Shown piece by piece: positions 16,885 through 25,106 of a DNA stretch of 64,000 bases. The DNA lies in NCBI GenBank assembly GCA_038866525.1, contig JAWBZG010000001.1:1-64000 (forward strand), read 5' to 3'. A program made the translations under genes and the position numbers. This stretch comes from DTEX01 sp038866525. Its GTDB lineage: Archaea > Thermoproteota > Bathyarchaeia > Bathyarchaeales > DTEX01. Position 1 is the first letter of the stretch. Every line of letters begins with the position of its first letter. Below the pieces are notes generated by a model, which saw nothing but the letters and a program-made list of their open reading frames with translations, made no database searches and was not told where the DNA came from.

Positions 16885-17724
16885 TTAAACCGAGTTGGGC
16901 TTCATTCCTCTATTCTTTTCACCGAAGAGGAACGATATTAAGTCGTCATATCTCGTATAGTCCGGTATTATGATGTCCGCGCCAGCGCCGATAAGTCTCT
17001 CCCTCTTTCTCAGGTTTAAACCATGTCTATTAACCTCGTCCGATGCAACTCCAAGCGCTATCGCATCCCTACTTTTCGCGCTCCTAATCTCAACGGGGCC
17101 ATCCCCCACAACTAGCAGCTCATCTCCGCTCAACTTATTCTCATCTAGAATTCTCTGTATTATCTTTTCTTTCGCATGCTCTTCAGTATGATCAAGCGCC
17201 CCATATATTCCACCCTTAAAGTACTGCATTATATTTAGGGCTGAAGCTTCTCTTAAAACATATTCATGATCCGTCCCGCTAGCCAAATACATGATTACGC
17301 CACGCCTATGGAGTCCCTCCAGAAAGTCTCTCGCCCCCATAATCATCATTTCATCAGGCTTTATTTCCCCGCTAATTAATGCCTTAATTCTGTCTCCAAT
17401 ATAGGAGAGCATCCTCTCGTTATATATCCGCTTATATTCAAATGGACTTTTAGGCTCCCTACTTATGCCGTATCGGCGCACTGCCTCAGCAAGCCACTCC
17501 ATCTGCTTTATAGTCAACATGCCAGTAGAGTAGTCGATGTATGCTCGAACCTCTGCCTCTATCTCCGGGGTTGGAGGTCTACTATCACAGATCATCTCAA
17601 TCATCATCGAAGCCATAACATTTTCCCACCCCTGCCTAATAATGGATATTGTTCCATCAAAATCTATCAACGCATACTTAATTTTACCGAGCCGCAGCTC
17701 AACTGTAGGATTAACTATCTCCAT
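16885..17724 (-). CDS. HAD-superfamily phosphatase in the GmhA-like/kinase cluster
   Basis: Near 280 residues. Motif I is DFDGTIS (about residue 22), motif II lies in LASGTDHEYV, and motif IV is VVGDGPVEI near 205, all intact for a HAD phosphohydrolase with an alpha-helical cap. It differs from the short GmhB class, which uses DRDGTIN and a zinc loop. It follows the PfkB-type kinase gene and is the third gene of an operon with a GmhA-like fusion. A phosphoglycolate phosphatase-like enzyme acting on a sugar phosphate made by its neighbours is likely. ATG at 17724 fits better than the GTG at 17742. Confidence 0.75.
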   Translation of the reverse strand: MEIVNPTVELRLGKIKYALIDFDGTISIIRQGWENVMASMMIEMICDSRPPTPEIEAEVRAYIDYSTGMLTIKQMEWLAEAVRRYGISREPKSPFEYKRIYNERMLSYIGDRIKALISGEIKPDEMMIMGARDFLEGLHRRGVIMYLASGTDHEYVLREASALNIMQYFKGGIYGALDHTEEHAKEKIIQRILDENKLSGDELLVVGDGPVEIRSAKSRDAIALGVASDEVNRHGLNLRKRERLIGAGADIIIPDYTRYDDLISFLFGEKNRGMKPNSV

Positions 17725-17732
17725 CCATAAGC

Positions 17733-18779
17733 TCACGGCCACTCATCACCCTTAGATATTTCATCAAATTTATCAAGAATCTCTTTCGGGGAGGCTGTTC
17801 CAGTAATATTCAATTTCTTGAGAATAACGCTGGCAGCTATGTTGGCTATGATTCCAGCTTCAAGCGGACTTGCCCCGGCGGCTAAACTTGCTCCAATAGC
17901 CGATATAAAGGTATCACCGGCCCCTACTGGGTCAATGGGAGGTTTCGTTGGGGCTGCGGGCAAGTGACTATGCCCTTCTTCATCTATTAGGAGAGCTCCT
18001 TTCTCGCCTAAAGTTATGTAGACTGGGCGGTTCGCTCTCTTGAAAAGTTCCCTTCCCATAATTACCAGCTCGTCTATCTCAACCTCTGAGGGTTCTCTAA
18101 ACGGATACAAAGCCTTTACAGCCTCAATCTTATTAGGTTTCAAAACCATGTTCTTAAAGAGCCCTATCCTCTCCCTAGAATTCACAACAAAAACTTTTTC
18201 AGGATTTTCACCCGCAAGATCTATGAGAGACTGCCTTACATAATCGCTTATTACCCCATTTTTACTCATCTGATCCTCCACGATTACTGCGTTAACCACG
18301 CTAATTAAGTCTTCAATATTATCTATGAGATGCTCCTCAAGATCGCTTGAGATTGGTTTAAGGTTTATGAAGTCGAGCCTAGAATCCTCCTGCTGAGAGT
18401 CGAAACCGCATAGGATTGGCTTAATGTAAGATGGTGTAACCCTATCGGGCGATTGGATCATGTACTCGGTTCTCACACCTATGTCTTTCAGCCGCTCAAC
18501 TAATATCTGACCGCGCCAATCTTCTCCAATAACTGTAACCGCGTAAACGTTCCTTACACCTAGATCCCTCAGATTCCACGATATATTTCCAGAAGCTCCT
18601 GGAGAATATATCTCCCTAACTATTGGACGCGTGTAGCGGGGTGTTTCGCGGGAAAGCTCCGACATGGTCATATCAGCATACCAGTAGACGTCGAGGGCAA
18701 AGTCCCCGACGACAATGGCGCTTAGATCCTTGAAGGATTCAAGTATCTCTACAAGTCTAGAGCGCTTAAGCCTACCCAT
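17733..18779 (-). CDS. PfkB-family kinase, RfaE1/HldE-like
   Basis: About 348 residues of the ribokinase fold. The AxSPGASGNISWNLRDLG-like stretch near residue 75 and the PVGAGDTFISAIGASLAAG anion-hole motif near 280 identify the family; the VVGDFALDVYWYAD opening and SRETPRY segment resemble the heptose 7-phosphate kinase domain of HldE/RfaE. It would phosphorylate position 1 of a heptose phosphate. The adenylyltransferase half of HldE is absent. ATG at 18779 overlaps the stop of the upstream fusion gene by 8 bases, so it is coupled to it. Ribokinase-type activity on another sugar is the alternative. Confidence 0.8.
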   Translation of the reverse strand: MGRLKRSRLVEILESFKDLSAIVVGDFALDVYWYADMTMSELSRETPRYTRPIVREIYSPGASGNISWNLRDLGVRNVYAVTVIGEDWRGQILVERLKDIGVRTEYMIQSPDRVTPSYIKPILCGFDSQQEDSRLDFINLKPISSDLEEHLIDNIEDLISVVNAVIVEDQMSKNGVISDYVRQSLIDLAGENPEKVFVVNSRERIGLFKNMVLKPNKIEAVKALYPFREPSEVEIDELVIMGRELFKRANRPVYITLGEKGALLIDEEGHSHLPAAPTKPPIDPVGAGDTFISAIGASLAAGASPLEAGIIANIAASVILKKLNITGTASPKEILDKFDEISKGDEWP

Positions 18780-20445
18780 CCCGGATTCTCCTGATGAGAG
18801 AAACCTCAAGCATCTCGCAGAGGGCATGATAAATAATTGAATGCATCTCCTGCACGCGGCTTGTTTCTGATGCAGGAACCTTTATCGCTATATCAGCTAC
18901 CTCAGAAAGTCTGCCGCCGCTTTCACCGGTCAACGCTATAACAGTTAATCCTAGGGCTTTAGCTGTCACCGCGGCGTAGAAGACGTTTTCAGCGTTTCCG
19001 CTAGTGCTTATGCCGAGTAAAACATCCCCATGTCTCGCAAGAACATATAGTTCCTGAGCGAAAGCCATGTTCCTTGTCGGATTATCGTTCTCAACAGCGC
19101 TCGTAAGCGAGTGGTTTGCACCCAAAACTATTGCACGTAGTCCCTCCTCCAAGCTGTCAGCTATAAGCCCGCCCAACGGCAAATCATTAAACATCTTCCT
19201 TCTATGAGGAGGGATCGGCCTCTTCATTTTAAACGATTTTAAGAGCTCAGCCGATATATGCAAGGCGTCCGCGAAGCTTCCACCGTTACCGCAGATGAAG
19301 AGTGAGCCACCGGTCTCAAAGCATCTGTTTAAGGCTCTATAGGCTTTAATTAAATCCCCCAGTAAATGCCTTAGATGCGGATTTTCCTCCATAAATCTTT
19401 TGGCTATATCCTCCACTTCAGGATAGTTTTGAGCGATTTCCTTCAAGTGTAATTCCGGCGAATGTACTAGTGATGCTTTGCTTGGCAGGTTAAATGTTTC
19501 CCCACCAATTTTACTTAAAATCAAGTGGTAAAGATTTGGAATGGTCACGACGTGATCTCCTGTCACATGGAAACCAACACCCCCAGTCGATGTAGGTCTC
19601 TGAACTATATTTTTTAATGGGCGATAATAGTAGTCTGGGTCATCCTTACTCCTCCGGCGCACATAATCATCTATCGGCTTAAGGTCAAAATTCGCCGCCG
19701 TAAAATTTGTAACCCTAAATCCCAGATTTCTAGCGATCGATATCGCTTTGAGAAAGACTTCCGGCCCTATAACAGCTGAGCCGAAGTTTAAGAAGACGCC
19801 GTCTTCCAGCTGAGTTACTGTCTCCACGAAGGTTTTGAAGTCTCTTCCGCTCGCCTCACCTAGAACAGCGAAGTTGCATTTGGGGTGCTGATGGATAATG
19901 TCCGTCCCCAAAGCTATGTGAACCGTAAATGGTATCCTAAGTTTATAGGCATGGTATAGAACACTGTACTCCTTAAACTTAAATTCCTCATTTTCAGCAA
20001 TCATTTTCCCAAGCGATTCCCCATATCCTAGACCCTCATGAACGCCACGCTGCACCGCTAAATTTATCAGGCGACCGGTCTCCTCAGCCATCCCAAAAGT
20101 TCCATCCTCAATACTTGTCGCAACATCCTCGCTCGTCTCACCTATTAACGCTATCTCAAAATCATGTATTGTCACGGCGCCATTAGAGGCTATGTGGGTT
20201 ATAACACCTCTCCTCATAAGATCTATTATGATTAGGGATAAACCCGACTTAATAACGTGAGCGCCCATCATCCATATTACGTGGGCGCCATTTCTGCGCG
20301 CTCTAACTATGCTCTCCGCAATTTTATCCAAGTCTAGGTTTCTGAAGGGTTTGGGAGGAGACATTGGATCTATCATGTCTTTAAGCGTGACCAGATTCTT
20401 CCTTTGGAGCAACGGATAAGTTTTAATCTTAGTGAAATCCAGCAT
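18772..20445 (-). CDS. Fusion: deoxyhypusine synthase-like domain plus GmhA-type SIS isomerase
   Basis: 557 residues. Residues about 30-330 have the fold pattern of deoxyhypusine synthase (GAHVIKSGLSL, VITHIASNGAVTIHDFEIA, ALGTDIIHQHP, and TGDHVVTIPNLYHLIL near the end), but the catalytic SWGK lysine motif is missing, so it is probably not DHS. A genuine DHS gene exists at 57552. Residues about 370-557 match sedoheptulose 7-phosphate isomerase GmhA: ICGNGGSFADALHISAELL, LGISTSGNAENV and RVQEMHSIIYHALCEMLE with its Gln and His. The operon continues with an RfaE1-like kinase and a HAD phosphatase, indicating a heptose-type sugar route. The role of the N-terminal domain is unknown. Confidence 0.78.
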   Translation of the reverse strand: MLDFTKIKTYPLLQRKNLVTLKDMIDPMSPPKPFRNLDLDKIAESIVRARRNGAHVIWMMGAHVIKSGLSLIIIDLMRRGVITHIASNGAVTIHDFEIALIGETSEDVATSIEDGTFGMAEETGRLINLAVQRGVHEGLGYGESLGKMIAENEEFKFKEYSVLYHAYKLRIPFTVHIALGTDIIHQHPKCNFAVLGEASGRDFKTFVETVTQLEDGVFLNFGSAVIGPEVFLKAISIARNLGFRVTNFTAANFDLKPIDDYVRRRSKDDPDYYYRPLKNIVQRPTSTGGVGFHVTGDHVVTIPNLYHLILSKIGGETFNLPSKASLVHSPELHLKEIAQNYPEVEDIAKRFMEENPHLRHLLGDLIKAYRALNRCFETGGSLFICGNGGSFADALHISAELLKSFKMKRPIPPHRRKMFNDLPLGGLIADSLEEGLRAIVLGANHSLTSAVENDNPTRNMAFAQELYVLARHGDVLLGISTSGNAENVFYAAVTAKALGLTVIALTGESGGRLSEVADIAIKVPASETSRVQEMHSIIYHALCEMLEVSLIRRIRDG

Positions 20446-20599
20446 TTATTAAGCCTCCTTCCCAGCGTCACAATATTTTTAGTTTTTCTTAGGCAAATAT
20501 TTATTGTTTTGCAGCGGGGGCAATCTTAGGGAGCTATTCATAAGTTTCCGTAAAAAGATAATTGGGAGATTTATTTGAGATATCTTGGTGGGAGGGAAA

Positions 20600-21034
20600 G
20601 TGGAGCCAACTAAGAGAAGTTATCGTTTAAAAATTGAGGGTAGTTCCAGCTTTAAGGAGATGGTGCGGCGGGCTCTTAAACTTGTTAAGGCTGCTGGCTA
20701 CTATAACTTCCTGAAAACATATATTCGCTGTATAAAGGAGATTGACGGTTTTACGCAGCTAAGGGTTTCCGAGGCAACGATATGGGCGAATAAATACACT
20801 GTCGAGAACCCTGTTGACGCCGCCAGCAGGTTTATACAAGAAGCATACTATATGAAGATGCAGGTTGAGATGGAGCATTTGGAGTCTTATCATGAGGGCA
20901 TGCTTGAACTTAAGTCGTTTGAGAAGCGCATAGAGTTCCTTAAGAAATTGAGGGAAAGGAGTCGAAAACCGGAAATTAAGAGCGCCTGCGATAAACTATT
21001 GAAAATGTGGGATGAGAGCCTACTAGTATATTGA
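20600..21034 (+). CDS. Hypothetical helical protein
   Basis: 144 residues if started at GTG 20600, which has GGAGGG just ahead at 20591-20596; a longer frame from TTG 20585 adds five residues. It is nearly all helical, rich in Lys, Glu and Tyr (KMQVEMEHLESYHEGMLELKSF), with no signal, transmembrane segment or metal motif. I do not recognise the family. It is divergent from the DHS-like/GmhA operon, and a 288-base region downstream holds an inverted repeat and a small ORF. Confidence 0.55.
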   Translation: MEPTKRSYRLKIEGSSSFKEMVRRALKLVKAAGYYNFLKTYIRCIKEIDGFTQLRVSEATIWANKYTVENPVDAASRFIQEAYYMKMQVEMEHLESYHEGMLELKSFEKRIEFLKKLRERSRKPEIKSACDKLLKMWDESLLVY

Positions 21035-21066
21035 AGATTAAATAAATCTTTATCCCTCATTTTCCA

Positions 21067-21097
21067 ATCCAAAATCTCTAGGAATCTAATTTTGGAT
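21067..21097. repeat. 9-bp inverted repeat upstream of small ORF
   Basis: ATCCAAAAT at 21067-21075 and its exact complement ATTTTGGAT at 21089-21097, separated by 13 bases, sit just before a GGAGG ribosome binding site. It could be an RNA hairpin controlling that ORF or an operator. Confidence 0.4.
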
Positions 21098-21113
21098 AGA
21101 AGGAGGAGCCATA

Positions 21114-21275
21114 GTGCGGAAAGACCACTTCTCAGGAAGCCTCAAACTATTTTTATGTGGGAATCGTTCTCTAGGGGATAAAATATTTCTTGAGTTCATG
21201 CTGATAGACATGTTTTATGTCCAAAAATGCTTCGGCAGTTCGAAGCGAGTCGATTTATGCTCCGTTCATGGATAG
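21114..21275 (+). CDS. Possible small protein, 53 residues
   Basis: A GTG at 21114 follows a strong GGAGG at 21102-21106 with seven bases between. The product starts MRKDHFSGSLKLFLCGN and contains three or four Cys and several Phe. No family is recognised and no homologue can be inferred. Support is limited to the good ribosome binding site and the hairpin-like repeat upstream; chance cannot be excluded. The rest of the 21035-21322 gap shows nothing clear. Confidence 0.3.
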   Translation: MRKDHFSGSLKLFLCGNRSLGDKIFLEFMLIDMFYVQKCFGSSKRVDLCSVHG

Positions 21276-21321
21276 AAAAATGATCTATTTAAAACAAAAC
21301 GCTATCCGTAATTTCTAGGGT

Positions 21322-22446
21322 TTAATAGAGCAGATGGATGTTCCCTATATTCACCCTCCTAAGGTATTTTTTAGCCACATTATAGCACTCATAAGCTTGC
21401 CTCCTGCTGGTGGTTGGTAGGTCACTCATAATATACTGCGGATAGAACGCGAGCAAGGTATATGGGATGTCTGGATCTATGCTTGCAATAAACTTAGCTA
21501 TCTCCTCAACCTCTAAGGAATCTACATACCCTGGGACGAGAAGGGTACTTGCAGTTAAAACTGGAACCTCCCGCCTCTCCCCAAAGTACTCTTCACCGAT
21601 AATTTTGAAGTTTTCGAAGGTAGGCTTATTCGAGGTCCCGCATAAAGCCTTATAGAGGTTCTCGTTCCACGCCTTCAAATCATACTTTACGATGCCGCCG
21701 CTTCTAAACGATAGCTCAGCTGCCTCTATAGCAAAACTTTTACTCATGTTTCCGTTTGTTTCCCAGCATATTCTCAATATGCGTTTCTCATCTTCAGCTT
21801 TTCTCAGCGCTATCTCGCTAGTTTTAAGCGCATGAGGCATTTGAACCGATGGGTCTCCGCCAAAAAAGCATATGCATGAAACCCTACGGTTAACTTTGTC
21901 AGCCAGCTCCTCGCAGCTTAAATAGGGACTTAGTTTTTGAGACAAGCTCCTATAGTGCCAATTTTGGCAGAAGAGACAGTCGAGACTGCATGCGCCGTAG
22001 AAGACGGCGAGGTTCATATAACCGGTTTCAGCGGTTGGTTTGTAGGCGTACTTTGGGTAACCAGCTCCCGTGCAGCCGGGGCAGAACCACCATGCAACGC
22101 AGTTTGTTGGCAGCGGATCATAATACCATTCCAGAACGCCCTTCTCCGGCGTTCCACCTAAACGTACAAGAGCGCCGTCAGCATTATATGAGAGACCGCA
22201 AAATCCCTTTTCTCCAGGAGGGATAATGCATTCATTCCCGCATATACCGCACTTGACACCCTTAATGTTTTTTGGCACATTTGATGGTAAATTAAACGAT
22301 CTACGTGAAGCTTCACGCACTCTACTAACAGCGTTGAGAGATTCTTCCGGCCGCTCCCTTATGCACTTTAAACATACACCGAGATTACCGGAGATTAAGG
22401 GTGAGCTGGAGCCACATACTGAGCATTTTCCCACGCCTTCCACCAA
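21322..22446 (-). CDS. Radical SAM enzyme, AmmeMemoRadiSam/AmrS-like
   Basis: 374 residues. An N-terminal part has several Cys pairs (CSVC, CLKC, CGIC), followed by GACSLDCLFCQNW near residue 155, the CxxxCxxC cluster that binds the [4Fe-4S]/SAM centre. The order of cysteines and the FFGGDPSVQMPHAL motif match the archaeal pyruvate formate-lyase-activating-like (AmrS/PflA-related) family. A function in radical modification or MEMO/AMMECR1-linked chemistry is only inferred; no AMMECR1 or MEMO gene is adjacent. TTG at 22446 or GTG at 22443/22434 can start it. Confidence 0.8.
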   Translation of the reverse strand: MVEGVGKCSVCGSSSPLISGNLGVCLKCIRERPEESLNAVSRVREASRRSFNLPSNVPKNIKGVKCGICGNECIIPPGEKGFCGLSYNADGALVRLGGTPEKGVLEWYYDPLPTNCVAWWFCPGCTGAGYPKYAYKPTAETGYMNLAVFYGACSLDCLFCQNWHYRSLSQKLSPYLSCEELADKVNRRVSCICFFGGDPSVQMPHALKTSEIALRKAEDEKRILRICWETNGNMSKSFAIEAAELSFRSGGIVKYDLKAWNENLYKALCGTSNKPTFENFKIIGEEYFGERREVPVLTASTLLVPGYVDSLEVEEIAKFIASIDPDIPYTLLAFYPQYIMSDLPTTSRRQAYECYNVAKKYLRRVNIGNIHLLY

Positions 22447-22551
22447 AATTATAAAGTGTTTATGGATGCCTATATCTTAATCCCTCTAAAACGCTGGGCT
22501 AGCATAATTCTCATAAAATGTAAGATAAGAAAAATGGGGGAGTGAAGAGGA

Positions 22552-23697
22552 TCATGATATCGAGAGCTTCTCATTTATCTCCTTCTGGTACTCTTCAACA
22601 ATCAAATCCTCGACATCTTTAACCCTAACAGGCTTATTCAACTTAGCCGACTCATAGAAGCCTAAAGGTATAGCCATGTCTTTGTACGCTTCAACAGCGT
22701 CGACTTCAGGTCTCCTCTTATTGATCACCGAGTCGTAGAAATCATATAGTTCGATGGCGAACGTGTCGGTTATCCCCCTCGGAAATAGTTTCTCCAGAGT
22801 TTCTTTGGGAAGATTTCTTCGCATCTCCTCTATAAGCGTATCCATGGGTCTAGTTTCAATCTTACCATATTCTGTTTCTAGGTGAATGCCATCGTCCGAA
22901 AGAGAACCCTTTGAACCACATATAGTATGCATATAGACTCTTTTAGCTGGAGTTGCCCTTGTCCAGATCCACTGGGAGAAAACGTTCCCCTCATACCTTA
23001 TTATTGCGATCGTCATGTCGTCAACGGTCACCTTCACGCCTTCCTTAACTGGGTCAAATGTATGGCACATAGCGAAAACCTCTACAGCTTCCCTGTTTAG
23101 CTGATATCTGTCTAGATCTGCCCAATGTACACCACCATCAAAGACCCAGCTTCCACCGGCAGAAAACTTGTCCTCCCTCCAGCCCCATGGTTTGGGACCC
23201 CAGCTCATAGCGGACCATAAAACAATACGTGGCTCCCCAATTAGCCCCTCTCTTACAGCCCACCAAAAAGCCCTCTCCTTCGGCGCCCTCCTATAATTCT
23301 CGGCGACAGCCAGCACCCTATTATGCTTCGATGCCTTACCAATAATATATTTCGCAGCCCTCATAGTTATCGCTAACGGCTTCTCAATAATCACATGCAG
23401 CCCCCTCTCCAAACATTGGGATGCCACTATGTGATGTAAGTTATGCGGCAAACATATGTCGACTGCGTCGAGGCTCTCATCTTTTAGCATCCTCTCTATA
23501 TCCGTGTAAACTCTTGGTTTTGAATCCTGAAAATAGTAGATTAAATTGGCTTTCTCCTCAGCGTTTTTCTCAACGACATCGCAGACCGCTTTCACATTGA
23601 AGACTTTTAGCCCCAGCGTGCTTAAAATACGGAACCCTGCAACATGGGCGTTAGATATCCCGCCACATCCGATTAAAGCAATATTTATTTTATCCAT
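22552..23697 (-). CDS. Gfo/Idh/MocA-family oxidoreductase
   Basis: 381 residues starting at ATG 23697. It has the Rossmann motif NIALIGCGGISNAHVAGF at the N-terminus, LPHNLHHIVASQCLERGLHV and IIEKPLA in the NAD domain, and a C-terminal alpha/beta domain with GGSWVFDGGVHWADLDRY, where His and Asp are usual catalytic positions. Such enzymes oxidise or reduce sugars or cyclitols with NAD(P). It is divergent from the sugar operon at 23842-29392, which holds a second member, so the two probably belong to one pathway. The substrate is unknown. Confidence 0.85.
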   Translation of the reverse strand: MDKINIALIGCGGISNAHVAGFRILSTLGLKVFNVKAVCDVVEKNAEEKANLIYYFQDSKPRVYTDIERMLKDESLDAVDICLPHNLHHIVASQCLERGLHVIIEKPLAITMRAAKYIIGKASKHNRVLAVAENYRRAPKERAFWWAVREGLIGEPRIVLWSAMSWGPKPWGWREDKFSAGGSWVFDGGVHWADLDRYQLNREAVEVFAMCHTFDPVKEGVKVTVDDMTIAIIRYEGNVFSQWIWTRATPAKRVYMHTICGSKGSLSDDGIHLETEYGKIETRPMDTLIEEMRRNLPKETLEKLFPRGITDTFAIELYDFYDSVINKRRPEVDAVEAYKDMAIPLGFYESAKLNKPVRVKDVEDLIVEEYQKEINEKLSIS

Positions 23698-23841
23698 GGG
23701 TTTAAAATTAACCATTAAGTCGATTTAAGAGTTACGGATGAAAGAATTCCATGGAAGGAAAACATTGGTTGATGAGGGGTTTTGAAAAAGTAAAGATTTA
23801 AATTTTCAGCCATAATCTTGATAGAAGGTGGGTGTGCTTCT

Positions 23842-24072
23842 ATGGGTAAGTTGGAAGATGAAATTTTGAACCTGCTGAAGAGATCCGAGCCCTTAACCCT
23901 AATGGAGATATCTGAAAGATTAAATAAGACACCTAAAGCTGTGTTTAGATCTCTGCGCAAACTCTTTGAGAAAGGTATAGTTGGCTGCGACATAAAAACG
24001 AAAAGATACTACTTAGAGAAAGACTATGAAGCGCAGGAAGAGGAAGAAGCTGTTGATATAGATAACATTTAG
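23842..24072 (+). CDS. Small winged-helix transcription regulator
   Basis: 76 residues from ATG 23842. The helix-turn-helix LTLMEISERLNKTPKAVFRSLRKLFEKGIV is clear, then a strand KTKRYYLEKDY and an acidic tail. It has no ligand domain. It lies directly upstream of the oxidoreductase/GH38 operon and 22 bases before a TATA box with a perfect palindrome, so it is a strong candidate for the local regulator. A longer TTG-started version is possible but less likely. Confidence 0.75.
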   Translation: MGKLEDEILNLLKRSEPLTLMEISERLNKTPKAVFRSLRKLFEKGIVGCDIKTKRYYLEKDYEAQEEEEAVDIDNI

Positions 24073-24082
24073 TTCACAAAGA

Positions 24083-24090
24083 CATTTATA
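24083..24090 (+). promoter_or_regulatory. TATA-like box of the sugar operon
   Basis: CATTTATA sits 47 bases before the TTG start at 24137. A start of transcription near 24116 would fall inside the palindrome at 24094-24121. Confidence 0.45.
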
Positions 24091-24093
24091 CCG

Positions 24094-24121
24094 TTTCAAC
24101 AGTAAATATTTTCTGTTGAAA
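24094..24121. promoter_or_regulatory. Palindromic operator candidate
   Basis: TTTCAACAG at 24094-24102 and exact complement CTGTTGAAA at 24113-24121, with a 10-base A/T spacer. It overlaps the expected transcription start downstream of the TATA-like box, where a repressor would block initiation. The winged-helix gene immediately upstream is the natural candidate to bind it. Confidence 0.5.
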
Positions 24122-24136
24122 AATGGAGGGTTTAAT

Positions 24137-25099
24137 TTGAAGATAGGAATCTTCACAATACTATTTAACGAGCTGAGCCTGGAAAAAGTCTTAGAGTACG
24201 TTTCGAAGCTCGGCTATGAGGCTGTAGAGATAGCTGCCTGGAAAGGAAGTAATCACATAGATATAGAGAAGATTCTTAGTGGGGGCGCAACCGAATATAA
24301 AAGAACCGTGGAGAAATATGGTCTAATAATCTCAGCGTTAAGCAATCATCTTGAGGGGCAGCTTGTTTTAGGGCCTCACGATGAATCAACAGATGAATGG
24401 TTTAAGGGCTCTCCGGAGGAGAAGGTTAAGTATGGTATGGAGCGGATGAAGAAAACAGCTGAAGCCGCGGCGGCACTAGATGTACCGGTGGTAAACGGTT
24501 TCATCGGAGCCCCAAACTGGGGCGCATGGTATATCTTTCCACCAGCATATGAGAAGATTTTTGAGAGGGGTTTTGAGGTCTTCGCTGAGCGTTGGGGTGA
24601 AATCCTAGATCACTTCGCAGCTCATGGCGTAAAGTTTGCGCATGAGGTCCACCCGCAGGAGCAGGCATATAATATTGAAACGGCTGAACGCGCAATTAAA
24701 GCCATAAATGGTAAGAAAGAGTTCGGCTTTAACTTCGACCCAAGCCATCTAGTTTGGCAAGGTATCGATCCAGTAATATTCATCAAAAAATTTGGCGATA
24801 GGATTTATCATGCGCATGCAAAGGATGCCGAGCTCGTCAAAGAGAACCTTCCAATATCCGGTTGCATACCCACCGGTCCGTGGCGTAGACCGGATAGAGG
24901 TTTTAGGTTCCGGGTTGTCGGCTGGGGCGACATAAACTGGAAGAGGATACTGACCGCCTTTGTAGAAGTTGGATATGATTATGTGTTAAGCTATGAGCAT
25001 GAGGATCCGGTTATGAGCCGAGAAGACGGCTGCGAGAAATGCATAGCTTTCTTAAAGCCTCTAATTATTAAAGCTCCGTTGGAGAAGGTTTGGTGGTGA
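24137..25099 (+). CDS. Sugar phosphate isomerase/epimerase-like TIM barrel protein
   Basis: About 320 residues of the xylose isomerase-like (AP endonuclease 2) fold. TTG at 24137 follows GGAGGG with six bases between; residues then read MKIGIFTILFNELSLEKVLEYV. Metal-site motifs include a VxHEVHPQEQAYN-like segment, an NFDPSHLVWQGIDP segment and HAHAKDAEL with its histidines. Such proteins isomerise or dehydrate keto-sugars. First gene of a three-gene operon with an oxidoreductase 8 bases downstream and a GH38 enzyme. Confidence 0.85.
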   Translation: MKIGIFTILFNELSLEKVLEYVSKLGYEAVEIAAWKGSNHIDIEKILSGGATEYKRTVEKYGLIISALSNHLEGQLVLGPHDESTDEWFKGSPEEKVKYGMERMKKTAEAAAALDVPVVNGFIGAPNWGAWYIFPPAYEKIFERGFEVFAERWGEILDHFAAHGVKFAHEVHPQEQAYNIETAERAIKAINGKKEFGFNFDPSHLVWQGIDPVIFIKKFGDRIYHAHAKDAELVKENLPISGCIPTGPWRRPDRGFRFRVVGWGDINWKRILTAFVEVGYDYVLSYEHEDPVMSREDGCEKCIAFLKPLIIKAPLEKVWW

Positions 25100-25106
25100 G
25101 GGTCGA

